From: Erysipelotrichaceae bacterium
Lineage (GTDB): Bacteria; Bacillota_I; Bacilli_A; RFN20; CAG-826
Direction of reading: 5' to 3'
Length of the DNA stretch: 56,508 nt
Assembly (NCBI GenBank): GCA_020633795.1
Contig: JACKCX010000008.1
Coordinates: 1 to 56,508, forward strand
The stretch's first letter is position 1, and each line of letters opens with the position of its first letter. The notes beneath the pieces were generated by a model. That model did not search any database. It had not been told where the DNA came from and saw only the letters and a list, made by a program, of their open reading frames with translations. Shown here in pieces: positions 19,426-30,227 of this stretch. The position numbers were made by a program, and so were the translations under genes.

Positions 19426-20910
19426 TTAGTTTTTAAATGTTCGAACGGCTTTAATGGCGTGTTTCCATCCTTGATAACGGCGGGCAATTTCAGCTTTTGT
19501 CATCTGTGAATGGAAAACAGCTTGATAAGAATGAATGCGTTTAATCTCTGAAATGCTTTGATAGAAACCACTATCTAAACCAGCTAGATAGGCCGCTCCT
19601 AACGCACTCGTTTCTAAACAGACAGGCAACATGATATCAATCTGCAAAATGTCACTTTGAAATTGCATGAGATATCGATTAGCGGTCGCCCCGCCATCTA
19701 CTCTCAAACTTTTTACACTACACTTTGTCTCACGATTCATAACTTGAAAAACATCTTTGCACTGATAAGCAATGCCTTCTAAAGCGGCGCGAACAATTTG
19801 ATTCTTATTAGTGCCGCGAGTAATGCCGACAATGGCGCCACGAGCATCATCATCCCAATAGGGAGTTCCCAAGCCGACAAAAGCCGGAACAAAGTATAAA
19901 CCTTCAGTATCTTCGCAGTGCAGAGCTAGATGTTCGCTATCGCTCGCTTTATCGATGAGTTTGACTTCATCGCGTAACCATTGCACGACGGCGCCACCGA
20001 CAAAAACCGAGCCTTCTAAAGCATAGGTAACTTGATCACCAATTTGCCAAGCGACTGTCGTTAATAAACCAGCGTGAGAAAAAATGGGATTTTCTCCAGT
20101 GTTGAGAAGCATAAAACATCCCGTTCCATAGGTATTTTTGCTTTCTCCTTTGTCAAAACAAGTCTGACCAAATAAAGCGGCTTGTTGATCTCCAGCAACA
20201 CCACGGATAGTGATTTCAGGGTGAAAGAATTTGGCAATCCCATAATTATAAGAAGATGGCTTAACACTAGGTAACATCTTGAGAGGAATATTGAATAGAT
20301 CACATAATTCTTTATCCCACATCATTGTATTGATATTGAATAATAATGTCCGGGAAGCATTTGAGACATCAGTGGCGTGAACTTTGCCCTTAGTCATCTT
20401 ATAAATGAGCCAAGAATCAATCGTTCCAAAAAGGAGTTCGCCTTTTTCGGCTTGCTTTTGACTTCCTGGCACATGATCAAGAATGAAGCGAATTTTACTA
20501 GCTGAAAAATAAGGATTGATCAACAAACCCGTTTTTTGATGAATAAATTCTTTTTTACTCTCGTATTTTTCACAGATATCGGAGGATTGACGCGACTGCC
20601 AAATAACAGCGTGATAAATAGGCATTCCCGTCTCTTTATTCCACACAATAGTCGTCTCTCTTTGATTAGACAAGCCAATGGAATCCACTTCGTTCATCGT
20701 GATGTTGGCTTTAATCAAAACTTCATTGATGACATCAATAATGGAAACCCATATTGAAAGAGCATCAGCTTCGACCCACCCAGGATGGGGATAAAGGCAT
20801 TGAATCTCTCTTTGAGCGATAAAACGAGCTTGACCTTGATGATCAAACAGGATGGCGCGACTAGAAGTTGTGCCTTGATCAAGAGAGAGAATATACTTTT
20901 TCATCGTCAT
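19426..20910 (-). CDS. glpK: Glycerol kinase
   Basis: FGGY-family kinase, 494 residues, full length; phosphorylates glycerol to glycerol 3-phosphate. Visible motifs are the phosphate loop LSLDQGTTSSRAILFD, IGLSNQRETTIVW, GTIDSWLIYKMT, GVAGDQQAALFGQ, YGTGCFMLLNTG, and VDGGATANRYLMQFQSDIL near the C-terminus. Its ATG overlaps the stop of the Xaa-Pro peptidase gene by one base; a second ATG lies two codons later. It is the last gene of the 2250-residue-protein operon. No glycerol facilitator or dehydrogenase is nearby. Confidence 0.96.
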   Translation of the reverse strand: MTMKKYILSLDQGTTSSRAILFDHQGQARFIAQREIQCLYPHPGWVEADALSIWVSIIDVINEVLIKANITMNEVDSIGLSNQRETTIVWNKETGMPIYHAVIWQSRQSSDICEKYESKKEFIHQKTGLLINPYFSASKIRFILDHVPGSQKQAEKGELLFGTIDSWLIYKMTKGKVHATDVSNASRTLLFNINTMMWDKELCDLFNIPLKMLPSVKPSSYNYGIAKFFHPEITIRGVAGDQQAALFGQTCFDKGESKNTYGTGCFMLLNTGENPIFSHAGLLTTVAWQIGDQVTYALEGSVFVGGAVVQWLRDEVKLIDKASDSEHLALHCEDTEGLYFVPAFVGLGTPYWDDDARGAIVGITRGTNKNQIVRAALEGIAYQCKDVFQVMNRETKCSVKSLRVDGGATANRYLMQFQSDILQIDIMLPVCLETSALGAAYLAGLDSGFYQSISEIKRIHSYQAVFHSQMTKAEIARRYQGWKHAIKAVRTFKN

Positions 20911-22163
20911 TATCTCGATTTAAATAAACGTTCAATATCTTTGATTTCTTTAACGATACCTTTTGAAAGGCATTCACCGCGACCATTGCTTATTAAGACA
21001 TCGTCTTCAATTCGCACCCCAAAGCCTTTATCAGCGAGATAAAGACCAGGTTCAACAGTGATAACATTACCATTTTGTAAAGGTAGTTCTCGATTCGCAC
21101 AGTCATGAGTATCGAGACCAAGGTGATGAGAAATATTGTGGAAATAGTATTTGACGATATCTTCATCTTCATCGAGAACATGGAGACGAACGCATTCTTT
21201 CTTCAAGTAATCTCTCGTAAAATCTTGCAAATCTTTAATCGTCATGCCCGCACGAACATGTTCAATAACAGCTTTATTACAATTTAAAACGGCTTGATAA
21301 ACATCTCTTTGCAATCCCGAAAATACACCATTGACAGGAAAGGTGCGCGATATATCAGCGCAATATCCATTCATTTTATAACCCAAATCAAAGAGAATTA
21401 GATCATTTTCTTTGGTGACATCATTTTGCGTTGGGTAATGAAGGCAAGTGGCGTTTTTCCCTGAAGCCACGATGGTGGGAAACGCCAATTGACGATAGTC
21501 ATGTTGACGACCAAAGAATTCAAATGAATCGCCAATTTTCTTTTCTAATAAACCTGGTTTAATGACCGAGATCAATTGGCTAATGCCATTATTTGTCGCG
21601 TTAATTGCGTTGAGCAATTCGCCAATTTCATCCGAAGATTTTACCATTCTTAACTCGGTGATAATCGGATAGATATTAATGGTTTTGATATGTGGGTACT
21701 CGTTATTGACGAATTTTTCAAATTCTTGCGTGGAGAAACTTTCCTTAATTTTTAATTCAGGAGTTAGATCTAAATAGAGAGTATCAATTTGCCCATATTG
21801 ATTATTTTTGTGAGAGAGGACCAAAGATAGCATATTTTCAAAGTTATCCGTCAAATAAATATTCTGTAAACGCGATTTTTGGCGCGCTTCTTCTTGCGTG
21901 AGACGACGGCCAGTCCATTTCTCTTTTAATTCGTTATATTCATCAATAAAAAGATAAATTTTCTTTTCGCTGATGCCTTTGACAAAAAGAAGGACAGAGT
22001 TCTCTTGTTCGATATTGCTAAGATAGAAGAAATGACGATTAGCAATAAAAGGATAGTATTCATCTTCAGTGGCAATTTTAGGGGCGCCAGCAAAAACAAC
22101 GGCTGCCGAATTTTCTTTCATCTGAGCGAATAATTTTTCGCGGCGATTTTCAATATCACTCAT
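20910..22163 (-). CDS. pepP: Xaa-Pro aminopeptidase (M24B family)
   Basis: Cytoplasmic metallopeptidase cleaving the N-terminal residue before proline; 417 residues. An AMP_N-type N-terminal domain (FANRHFFYLSNIEQ-like) precedes the pita-bread domain. The five metal ligands are visible: D in LILFDLGYKMNG, D in YCADISRTFP, H in HNISHHLGLDTHD, E in TVEPGLYL and E in GVRIEDDVLI. GGAG precedes the ATG. It lies 3 bp from mrp. Prolidase is an alternative, but the N-terminal domain favours PepP. Confidence 0.92.
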   Translation of the reverse strand: MSDIENRREKLFAQMKENSAAVVFAGAPKIATEDEYYPFIANRHFFYLSNIEQENSVLLFVKGISEKKIYLFIDEYNELKEKWTGRRLTQEEARQKSRLQNIYLTDNFENMLSLVLSHKNNQYGQIDTLYLDLTPELKIKESFSTQEFEKFVNNEYPHIKTINIYPIITELRMVKSSDEIGELLNAINATNNGISQLISVIKPGLLEKKIGDSFEFFGRQHDYRQLAFPTIVASGKNATCLHYPTQNDVTKENDLILFDLGYKMNGYCADISRTFPVNGVFSGLQRDVYQAVLNCNKAVIEHVRAGMTIKDLQDFTRDYLKKECVRLHVLDEDEDIVKYYFHNISHHLGLDTHDCANRELPLQNGNVITVEPGLYLADKGFGVRIEDDVLISNGRGECLSKGIVKEIKDIERLFKSR

Positions 22164-22166
22164 ATA

Positions 22167-22988
22167 TTACTCCTTAGCGATGACCGCTTGAACAGCGGCA
22201 TCTATTTCAGGAAGATTTATCTCTTCCACTTTACCAGCGTCCACTAATTGAGCGTTTTGACTGTTTAAAGGGAGGCGCCCTAAGATTTCAAAATGGTATT
22301 TCTTGGCGAAATCTTCAAGATGTGACTCCCCAAAAACATTGATTTTTTTGCCGCAGTCAGGACAGACCAAATAAGACATATTTTCAATGACACCGAGCAC
22401 ATTAATGTGCATCATTTCCGCCATCTTTAAAGCCTTGGTAACAATTAAGGACACAAGATCTTGAGGTGAGGTGACGATGATTAAATCATCGACAGGCAAG
22501 GATTGGAAAATGGTTAAGGCCACATCTCCAGTTCCTGGAGGCATATCGATGAGAAGATAATCCAATTCTTCCCATAAGACATCCTGATAAAATTGTTTAA
22601 CCAAATTCGCTAATAAAGGACCGCGCCAAATAATGGGATCAGAATCATTTTCTAACAAGCAATTAGCGGAGATAATCTTAATTCCTGACTTGCTGACTAG
22701 GGGATAGATGAGGTTATCTTCTCCATAAGCCTTTTCTTCAATATGAAAAGCTTTAGGGATACTGGGTCCAGTGATGTCGGCATCAAGAATACCGACCGAG
22801 AAGCCTTGCTTCTTTAATGAGGTGGCTAATAAAGAAGTGACATAAGATTTGCCCACTCCTCCCTTGCCGGATAAAACACCGATCACCTTTTTAATGTGTG
22901 AGCGGTCATTGAGTTGAATTTTTTGAATTTTACTCTCGCACGTTTCACTGCTCTCGCAATGTTCGCAATCATGATTGCATTCTGCCAT
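22167..22988 (-). CDS. mrp: Mrp/NBP35-type P-loop ATPase, iron-sulfur carrier
   Basis: 273 residues. It begins with a cysteine cluster (CNHDCEHCESSETC), then the deviant Walker A VLSGKGGVGKSYVTSL near residue 40, ILDADITGPSIP, and LLIDMPPGTGDVALT. A CPDC pair sits near residue 196, which should hold the bridging iron-sulfur cluster at the dimer interface. There is no MIP18/DUF59 N-terminal domain, as in the cysteine-headed form. TAGGAGG precedes the ATG. Likely role: assembly or transfer of Fe-S clusters. Confidence 0.92.
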   Translation of the reverse strand: MAECNHDCEHCESSETCESKIQKIQLNDRSHIKKVIGVLSGKGGVGKSYVTSLLATSLKKQGFSVGILDADITGPSIPKAFHIEEKAYGEDNLIYPLVSKSGIKIISANCLLENDSDPIIWRGPLLANLVKQFYQDVLWEELDYLLIDMPPGTGDVALTIFQSLPVDDLIIVTSPQDLVSLIVTKALKMAEMMHINVLGVIENMSYLVCPDCGKKINVFGESHLEDFAKKYHFEILGRLPLNSQNAQLVDAGKVEEINLPEIDAAVQAVIAKE

Positions 22989-23001
22989 ATTTAATTTCCT
23001 C

Positions 23002-23379
23002 CTATAATTCTTTAATGGAAGCGCTATTTAAGGCATTGATACCCGCTTGAAGATAGGTTCTCAAAAGGCGAGAAGCTCCCAATTTAATGCCCCCGTAATA
23101 ACGGGCGATAAAAATAACCACATTATTCATCTCTCGTTTATAGAGAAGCTCTAATAATGGTCGACCGGCCGTTCCTTTCGGTTCGTGGTCATCGCAAGAT
23201 TTACTTTTGTTATCGACGCGATAAGCATAGACAAGATGTTTGGCTTTGGCGTGTTTTTTCTTCATTGTTGACCATAAATCTTTAAAAGTATCAACATCAT
23301 TGAAGGGAAGGACGATAGCAACAAACTTCGATTTCATCACTTCCAAGGTTTCTTCGCTTCTTTCACTAATGGTTTGCAT
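23002..23379 (-). CDS. yigZ: YigZ/IMPACT-family protein, short form
   Basis: 125 residues, the IMPACT N-terminal domain (UPF0029): KSKFVAIVLPFNDVDTF, then DDHEPKGTAGRPLLELL and VVIFIARYYGGIKLGASRLL. The family often adds a C-terminal DUF1949 domain; this copy ends at LNSASIKEL and lacks it. The family is linked to translation control, but the bacterial role is unclear. It starts one base after the stop of the giant membrane protein and 13 bp before mrp, so translation is likely coupled. Confidence 0.88.
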   Translation of the reverse strand: MQTISERSEETLEVMKSKFVAIVLPFNDVDTFKDLWSTMKKKHAKAKHLVYAYRVDNKSKSCDDHEPKGTAGRPLLELLYKREMNNVVIFIARYYGGIKLGASRLLRTYLQAGINALNSASIKEL

Positions 23380-23380
23380 A

Positions 23381-26300
23381 TTAAGTGAGAGATAGATAAT
23401 TCGCTAACGAGACTCCGTAGGCACTGAAAGTAAATCCAGTGGCATAGACATCCGAGGTATAATCACTCCAAACTGGAGGCGAAGATTGAGTAATCAGGCC
23501 GAGATTATCATGGAGGCGAGAGAGATAGATAACTTTCGCCGCTCCACTATCATCCATCAAAGCAAAAGCGTCAGTCATTTCCGCATAAGTCGGATAAACA
23601 CTATGATTGATAATTTCACTAATCATCATGGAAGCACTTAAAGAGCCATTGAGACCATGACACTCATCGGCATTGACATTGGCGTAGACATTTTCATCTA
23701 CTTCCGCATAAGTGCTAACTCCAAAATGAACTTCGGTATAAGTATAAGAAGTGGAGGCGAGATTGGTATATTCTCTCTCCATCACTTGATCAAGTAAACA
23801 AGACATCACTTCACTAGCAAAATAAGAGCGGACATTAGTTCCATCACCATAAGCATCATAAGCAGCTTGCATAGCAAGTGTGACTTCGTTTCTCGTCGCA
23901 GTAATTGAATCGAAGTTTGAAATATCGAGATTGTTGCCGTCAATGCTATCCGCATATTGCGCTAGACTATAGAATCCTTTGGATTCAGCCTCGTCATCAT
24001 AATTTGCAAAAGTAAAGATTTTTGAGAGAGTAGCGATTTTTTCTTCGGGAGTTGAGCCAGTCACATAGTCACCCATATTTGCTCCGTTAGCAGGATCGCT
24101 AGAACCAGCGGTTAAAACATTATAGATAACAAGACCACGAGCAGAGGCAGAATAAGGAGCAAGAGACCACATCGTATTGTAGTTGCCACCACTATCTGTG
24201 TTGAGAATGCGACTATGACTAATAAAACTAATAATGCCATCAAAATTCGCGGTATTATCCGCTAAAGTAATTATATTATCCATCCCGTAATAGCCTAAGA
24301 AATTGTCTTCGCCATCGAGTTGCTGCATATTGGTTAAAGCGGAATAGATATTATTAATTTCGCAGTATTGAATATTGCTGGCTCCGCGTGTGCCTCCATA
24401 TTGGTATTGACCAATATCAAAGTAGGCGTAATTAACACTGTTATAAGATGAGAGATCAGATAAGCCAATAGCGTCAAAACCTTGGCTCACAAAAACGGGG
24501 AGAACATCATCAAGAAAGTCGACATGATTAATAGCCATCATAATAGTTTTTGTTTGAGCAGGATCTAAATTTTCCATCGCGATATTAGCGACATTTAATG
24601 AACCACTATCGCCTAAAATATTTTGTCCAGCGGAAATGAAATCGATCAAAGCGTGAATTTCATCATCATTGGTCACTTTAAGCCAGCATTCATGATAGCC
24701 AGTGGGATTAAGGGTTGTGACATCCAGTTTATAAGCCTCATCGTAGTCAGTAATCGCTTTGATTTTTAGCATCATTTGATTATCGCCATCGACAGGATAA
24801 GCATAATCCGTCAAACCAGATTTATCCGTAAACATATTGATAATTTGTTCAAAGACAGTCATGTGGACATCCGAGGTGAGATATTGATTATTCAAGTGAA
24901 GGATGTGACTTGAATAAGAATCAGCGAGGATATCATAAATATAATTATTTTCAAGTAAGGCTTTAATAACCGCCAAATTATCAATTGTGTTAGTGCCCAA
25001 AATATTTGAGAATGATTGATAATCAGTCAACAAAGTGCCGATATTAGCGATTTCATCGACATCGTATTTGAGATTGTAGTTGGTCGTTCCACTGAGGGTG
25101 TAATGATAGTAACAAGAAGCATCAGATAAAGTGACACCATCTAAAGCCGAGAAATTGCTATTCATCACTTTGGAAATCAAATTAGGAACGGCATCATAGA
25201 GCGATTCAGTATTATTTAAAGAAGTTAAAACACTCATGACATTATCGACATCAATTGAGGCAACATCCATGCTATCAAAACTATCGATGTGGAAATTCAA
25301 AGCAGCTGACATGAAGTTGCAAATGCTATCAATTTCAGTCGATTGATTAGCGAGTGAAAGAGCGTTCGTTCCCGTGCCATCATAAGTAAATAAAGTTCTC
25401 GCGAGATAGGTGGCTTTTTCGCTCGCGCTTGAATAATAACCAGCCGTAGCGTTAGCTTGATCTTTTGGACTGCTCGCACTATAAATACTTGAAGATATCG
25501 AATCATAATTAAAAATCTCAGCGCACATCTCTTGGAAAACTGTCATCTCCGAAGATGAGGCGTTGGTCAATACGACATCGTGATTGATATCAAAGGAAAG
25601 GGCGAGAAGCGGGCCAGAGGTATGGAATATTTTACTCTCTTGGAAATCGTGCAAGAAATTGCTGAGAACTTGAATAGAGGCTTGTGAATCACCGATTGTA
25701 TCAAAATCAGGGAAAGCGGTCGTATCACCATTTTCATAACCAGAAATCTCTCCGAGAAGATTAGTGATAATCGTGATATCGCTATCCTCGAGATGAGCGC
25801 TCCAATTATATTGTTGTCCACTGAAGAGATTGTCTTCATCGAAATACTGATAGAAGATATTGGCATCCGCGAAATTGATATTGTTCATGCTGCTGATGAA
25901 ACTATATTGAGAGGCATTTTCTAAAGAACGAGAAATACTATTTGAAACACAATCATAAAGAGTATCAGTATTGTTCAAGGCACTAAAGATTTGACGAATG
26001 GCAGTAATATTGCTGTTTCTTGATAAGTCGAAAGTATCAAAATCAAAAGTGATGGTACCATCCGTTTTGCGGAGACCTTCGTAATTATCGGCTGTATCAG
26101 CAATCGGACCGCCGACAATGGAATCAATAACGGTGAAAATAGCGTTGATTTCATCTTCTTGTTCACTGTAATCGAAAGCATTTGCTCCAGCATAATCAAA
26201 ATAGTGATCAAGAATATAATTGACTTTCGCTACCGCCATTTGTTCATCGGTAGGGGGGGTGCCACTTGAGGTAAGATAAGCGGAGTAGTCATCGTAATAA

Positions 26301-29300
26301 TATGTATCTTTTGGACTAGTTGAATTATAGATTATTTTAGCCATATCGGCCGTAGTCAAGAAAGCTCCTAAACCATTTTGGAAAACAGTGGGGTAATAAC
26401 CATCGGTATCATCGCTTAAATCAGGATCGAGACATGAGCCTTTACGATGGAAGACCATTGATTCTTGAATGCTGATTATGGCTTCGCGGGCTTGAGCGGA
26501 AAAATCAGCGTCAATCTCATCGGGAATTAATTGATTATTAGAATCGAGAATACCTTCGTTAACCATATATCGATAAGTCGAATAGATATCGCTGAGATGA
26601 TCAATTTCTCCTTGTCGTAATGAATAAGAGGCTGGATAATCGTACATTCCTTGATCGCATGAAATAAGATAAGAAGTATAAGCTGGAGAGAGATCGAAGA
26701 AAGCATCACCGAGGCTATTGGTAAAAGCTGATTTAGCAATTTCAAAGAAATTGTATGTAGCAACACGCAAACAAGTCGTGTTATTAACAGCATCGAGAAG
26801 TCCTGAGAATGTCTCGGTCGGTAATTCTAAAAGGTTGGTGGTATTAACAGCTTGATTAACCCAATAGATGATGTCCGTGAGACGGCCGATTTCATCGAGT
26901 TCCATCACCGCTGAATAGTCAGTAATAAAGGTCGGATTATCCCAGTAATTGGTATAGGCGGTATAAGGCGAAACATAGATAGATGTATCAAAGGAAGCGA
27001 CATAGCCATCGTTATACCAATCATCCTTTTCATCGAGATGAGCAAAATCGTTTTCCACAATGGTATAACCACCGCTATCTTGAGTTCCCCATGAACTATC
27101 CCAAACAGTGGGATCTTTGACTAAATCATAGGTGTTTGTTCCGTCGGAAAAATTGCTTAAACTACTCTTCACTTTAACATAGAGCCAGTCTGAGAAAAGA
27201 TAATCGCCACTATCTTTTTCGACAAAGATGGAGGAATCAGCGAGGGCGTGCAAGAGATCGTTGAGACCAACCACATTAGAAATACTATTTAAATCAAGAT
27301 TAGAGAGATCAATTTGCACCTCGCCAATCGTGGTTAAAATAGTGCCTAATTTTTCACCTTCTTCATCCCAATCGGTGACATTCGTGAATGAAACACCTTG
27401 ATCGAGAATTCCGGTTTGCTCTAACTGAGCATCGAGGAAAGTTCCCATGGTGCCAGCAAAAACAGCGCTTTTGCTCACCGCAGTGAGAATACTAGAGAGA
27501 TGATATTGAGTTTCTAAAGAAGCGAGATGGGTAGTGATTTCACTACCAGATAAATAAGCGCTATCCGACATGACTTCCATAATGCCCGTCGCGCCAAGAA
27601 CTTGAATAACATGAGCGATAGCACCATTTTCACCATCAAAGATGGCGTTTCCATATCGATCATGGTAATAATCGCCATTTTCATCCGTGGAATTAGCCCA
27701 GATAATACTATCATCATCTAAGAGAGTTTGATCAAAAGATAAACCAGTGACGCTTAACGAATCACTGAAAATAAAGGTCATAATATTGAAATAATTTTCA
27801 TTTAAGGTATAAGAATCGCCAGCTTCAGGAACGGGGTTGATAATGGCACAGCCATAAACAGTATCCAAAGCATGAGCGATTGATTCATTGGCGGCGCCTA
27901 ATTGGGCAATTAATTCTGAAGTAGTATATCCACCCGCTAAGACATCAGAAAGAACACCAAAATCTTTGATTGAATTGATAATTTTTGCTAATTCTTTGCC
28001 GACCGTGGATGAAGCCTCAGCTTTATCAATACCATCGATAATGATGTCGACATTAATGTTATTTTGTTGGAAAGATTGTGCGACATCACCAGTTGTCAAC
28101 ATCGATTTTAAGGTGGGGAGAAGAATGGCGTAGATAAGTTTTGAATTATCCATGCGCTTTAAAACTTTAGCGAGAGTTAAGATGAGATCATCATCAATAT
28201 CACTCAAACTTCCGCCTTCTGGAATGATGCTTCCACTCGTTAATGTATTTAAGGTATCAGCGTCTCCTTGGAATGCTTCTAAACAATAGAATAAGGCATT
28301 GAATTCTTCCTTATAATTCTTCATCCATTTCCCAGTTGATAATTCATCCATCACGCTGGTGATAGCAGCGCTTGAAGTGTCATCTCCGAGGGATTCACCT
28401 AAAAGTTGTGTCACTTTATTCAGAATTGTTTTGCACAGAGTTAAATCGAGAAGAGAATAACGGCGACCACTAATTTTTTTACCATTTGAATAAACGATGG
28501 TTCGTCCATCCGAATCAAGATTAATCAATTCATTGGCTGAATTAGTTTCGCCGACAATTATTCGTTTATATTCATCGATATTATCAAGTAAAACATCAAA
28601 TAAAGTCGGGTCTGTTGTCTCACCTTCACGGCGAGGGGCTAAACCACTACCACCTTCTTCGACAGGGGTTTCACTACTCGATGTCATGCTCATAATGGCA
28701 GGTAAAATGCGCGTGTCAACAGCATACATTTGATAGACGCAATCAAAAACAGTACTTAGTTCAAAGCCCCAATCAATATCATTTAGTGCTTCAAAGGTAG
28801 CGGGGAAATATTCTTGCATCGTCGGATCGCTGCTGATGATATATTCAATGACGGCGGGAATGGCACGCGATAAGATTTTTGAATCGCTGATGCTTGATAA
28901 AGCGTGATAGACATAGGTATAAGTTTGGGCATTGAGCATATCGCCAACGATTTGAGTAGCGTCTGTCGGCGTGACAAAATTACCTTCTTCATCGACAAAG
29001 GCATCAAAGAGACCGCTATTAGCAATATCAATTGCCATCGTTTCAAAGACATCTAATTCATTATCCCAATCGATATCAGACATATCTAAAGCTGAAGTAT
29101 CAATATAATTAGCGAGGAGGTTGGAATTGAGACAAAGCTGAGTGGCAAGAGGCAAGACAAGCATAACAAGATGAGAATCTTTGAGAGCGGAAAATAAATC
29201 TTCAATATAGGCTTGGCTGACGATAGCGGGGACATCGACGGTAATATCATTACCTTCTCCGATAGCGATGTTTTCAACTAAAACATTAGCGATTTCCGTT

Positions 29301-30133
29301 AACTCAGAAATACTGCTGATGACACCGATAGAACCATTTTCTAAGGTTGTGGAAGTTAAATTGTTAAGAATGGTCGCATCGAGAGTGAGACCGGTAGAAG
29401 GATCAACTGTCCAATTAAAGAAGGTTTGAGCGAAAAGAGAATTATCATAAGAATTAACGAAAGTATTAAGATAACTGACAAGTTCATTATCATCATCGCG
29501 ATCGGCATAATTTTGATTGATAATATTAACCATTGAAGTCAGAGGTGAGATCAACAAAAATCCGACGACGGTGTAAGTGATGACATTCATTAAAAGACCG
29601 GCCCAGCGGACTTTAATTTTCTTGCGAGCTAATTTGGGAATTAAATGTTTAAACAAAGCATGCCACAAGATGGTACAGAATAATGAGCCAAGCGTGACGA
29701 TTAAAAGCATAATGACAATAAAGGCCGCCAATTTGACGACGGAATAGACTAAAGCTTCAGCGAATTCGGTGGCCGCCGCATAACTTCCTGAAACATTATA
29801 AAGAAAAAAGTAACCGCGAAAACAAGAGATCAAGGTGTCATGAAAAGAGGTAATAGGCGCATAATATGATACGCCTGTTGTCGTGTTTGAAATAATGATT
29901 GTTTGATAAGGAATAAAAGGAGAGAGATCGATACTTCCGATTATATTGGCGATGGGTGAAAGCGATAATAGTCCGATGACAACAAGAATTAACATAAAGA
30001 GCATCCGATATGTCGAAGCCCAAATTCCGCGCTTAAATCCTACGAGACCAGCGATAAGAAAACCGAGGATAATGAGAATGAAAAGAACGATCAGACCGAT
30101 ATTGACAATTTGTGCGAACAATCCAACTGACAT
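23381..30133 (-). CDS. Giant 2250-residue membrane-anchored repeat protein, CvpA-like N-terminus
   Basis: 2250 residues in one unbroken frame, with AGAGGAGAGG before the ATG. The N-terminus holds about four membrane helices (near residues 8-35, 40-65, 130-165 and 185-205) with GFKRGIWASTYR after the first, as in CvpA-like proteins. The remaining 2000 residues are hydrophilic, acidic, and rich in D, S, N, T and Y, with many predicted helices. A recurring unit of the type LNNTESLYDAVPNLISKV appears near residues 315, 409, 658, 1386, 1641 and 1864. No enzymatic motif, sortase signal or known domain was recognised beyond the N-terminus. It heads the operon with yigZ, mrp, pepP and glpK. Confidence 0.8.
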   Translation of the reverse strand: MSVGLFAQIVNIGLIVLFILIILGFLIAGLVGFKRGIWASTYRMLFMLILVVIGLLSLSPIANIIGSIDLSPFIPYQTIIISNTTTGVSYYAPITSFHDTLISCFRGYFFLYNVSGSYAAATEFAEALVYSVVKLAAFIVIMLLIVTLGSLFCTILWHALFKHLIPKLARKKIKVRWAGLLMNVITYTVVGFLLISPLTSMVNIINQNYADRDDDNELVSYLNTFVNSYDNSLFAQTFFNWTVDPSTGLTLDATILNNLTSTTLENGSIGVISSISELTEIANVLVENIAIGEGNDITVDVPAIVSQAYIEDLFSALKDSHLVMLVLPLATQLCLNSNLLANYIDTSALDMSDIDWDNELDVFETMAIDIANSGLFDAFVDEEGNFVTPTDATQIVGDMLNAQTYTYVYHALSSISDSKILSRAIPAVIEYIISSDPTMQEYFPATFEALNDIDWGFELSTVFDCVYQMYAVDTRILPAIMSMTSSSETPVEEGGSGLAPRREGETTDPTLFDVLLDNIDEYKRIIVGETNSANELINLDSDGRTIVYSNGKKISGRRYSLLDLTLCKTILNKVTQLLGESLGDDTSSAAITSVMDELSTGKWMKNYKEEFNALFYCLEAFQGDADTLNTLTSGSIIPEGGSLSDIDDDLILTLAKVLKRMDNSKLIYAILLPTLKSMLTTGDVAQSFQQNNINVDIIIDGIDKAEASSTVGKELAKIINSIKDFGVLSDVLAGGYTTSELIAQLGAANESIAHALDTVYGCAIINPVPEAGDSYTLNENYFNIMTFIFSDSLSVTGLSFDQTLLDDDSIIWANSTDENGDYYHDRYGNAIFDGENGAIAHVIQVLGATGIMEVMSDSAYLSGSEITTHLASLETQYHLSSILTAVSKSAVFAGTMGTFLDAQLEQTGILDQGVSFTNVTDWDEEGEKLGTILTTIGEVQIDLSNLDLNSISNVVGLNDLLHALADSSIFVEKDSGDYLFSDWLYVKVKSSLSNFSDGTNTYDLVKDPTVWDSSWGTQDSGGYTIVENDFAHLDEKDDWYNDGYVASFDTSIYVSPYTAYTNYWDNPTFITDYSAVMELDEIGRLTDIIYWVNQAVNTTNLLELPTETFSGLLDAVNNTTCLRVATYNFFEIAKSAFTNSLGDAFFDLSPAYTSYLISCDQGMYDYPASYSLRQGEIDHLSDIYSTYRYMVNEGILDSNNQLIPDEIDADFSAQAREAIISIQESMVFHRKGSCLDPDLSDDTDGYYPTVFQNGLGAFLTTADMAKIIYNSTSPKDTYYYDDYSAYLTSSGTPPTDEQMAVAKVNYILDHYFDYAGANAFDYSEQEDEINAIFTVIDSIVGGPIADTADNYEGLRKTDGTITFDFDTFDLSRNSNITAIRQIFSALNNTDTLYDCVSNSISRSLENASQYSFISSMNNINFADANIFYQYFDEDNLFSGQQYNWSAHLEDSDITIITNLLGEISGYENGDTTAFPDFDTIGDSQASIQVLSNFLHDFQESKIFHTSGPLLALSFDINHDVVLTNASSSEMTVFQEMCAEIFNYDSISSSIYSASSPKDQANATAGYYSSASEKATYLARTLFTYDGTGTNALSLANQSTEIDSICNFMSAALNFHIDSFDSMDVASIDVDNVMSVLTSLNNTESLYDAVPNLISKVMNSNFSALDGVTLSDASCYYHYTLSGTTNYNLKYDVDEIANIGTLLTDYQSFSNILGTNTIDNLAVIKALLENNYIYDILADSYSSHILHLNNQYLTSDVHMTVFEQIINMFTDKSGLTDYAYPVDGDNQMMLKIKAITDYDEAYKLDVTTLNPTGYHECWLKVTNDDEIHALIDFISAGQNILGDSGSLNVANIAMENLDPAQTKTIMMAINHVDFLDDVLPVFVSQGFDAIGLSDLSSYNSVNYAYFDIGQYQYGGTRGASNIQYCEINNIYSALTNMQQLDGEDNFLGYYGMDNIITLADNTANFDGIISFISHSRILNTDSGGNYNTMWSLAPYSASARGLVIYNVLTAGSSDPANGANMGDYVTGSTPEEKIATLSKIFTFANYDDEAESKGFYSLAQYADSIDGNNLDISNFDSITATRNEVTLAMQAAYDAYGDGTNVRSYFASEVMSCLLDQVMEREYTNLASTSYTYTEVHFGVSTYAEVDENVYANVNADECHGLNGSLSASMMISEIINHSVYPTYAEMTDAFALMDDSGAAKVIYLSRLHDNLGLITQSSPPVWSDYTSDVYATGFTFSAYGVSLANYLSLT

Positions 30134-30227
30134 TATTACCTCTCCTCTTTGAATTTCATAACTTTTAGTTATTATTACTCTTAAAGTTAATTTTAGTGTA
30201 TAGTTTTTTTATCGGGAAATAAAGAAA

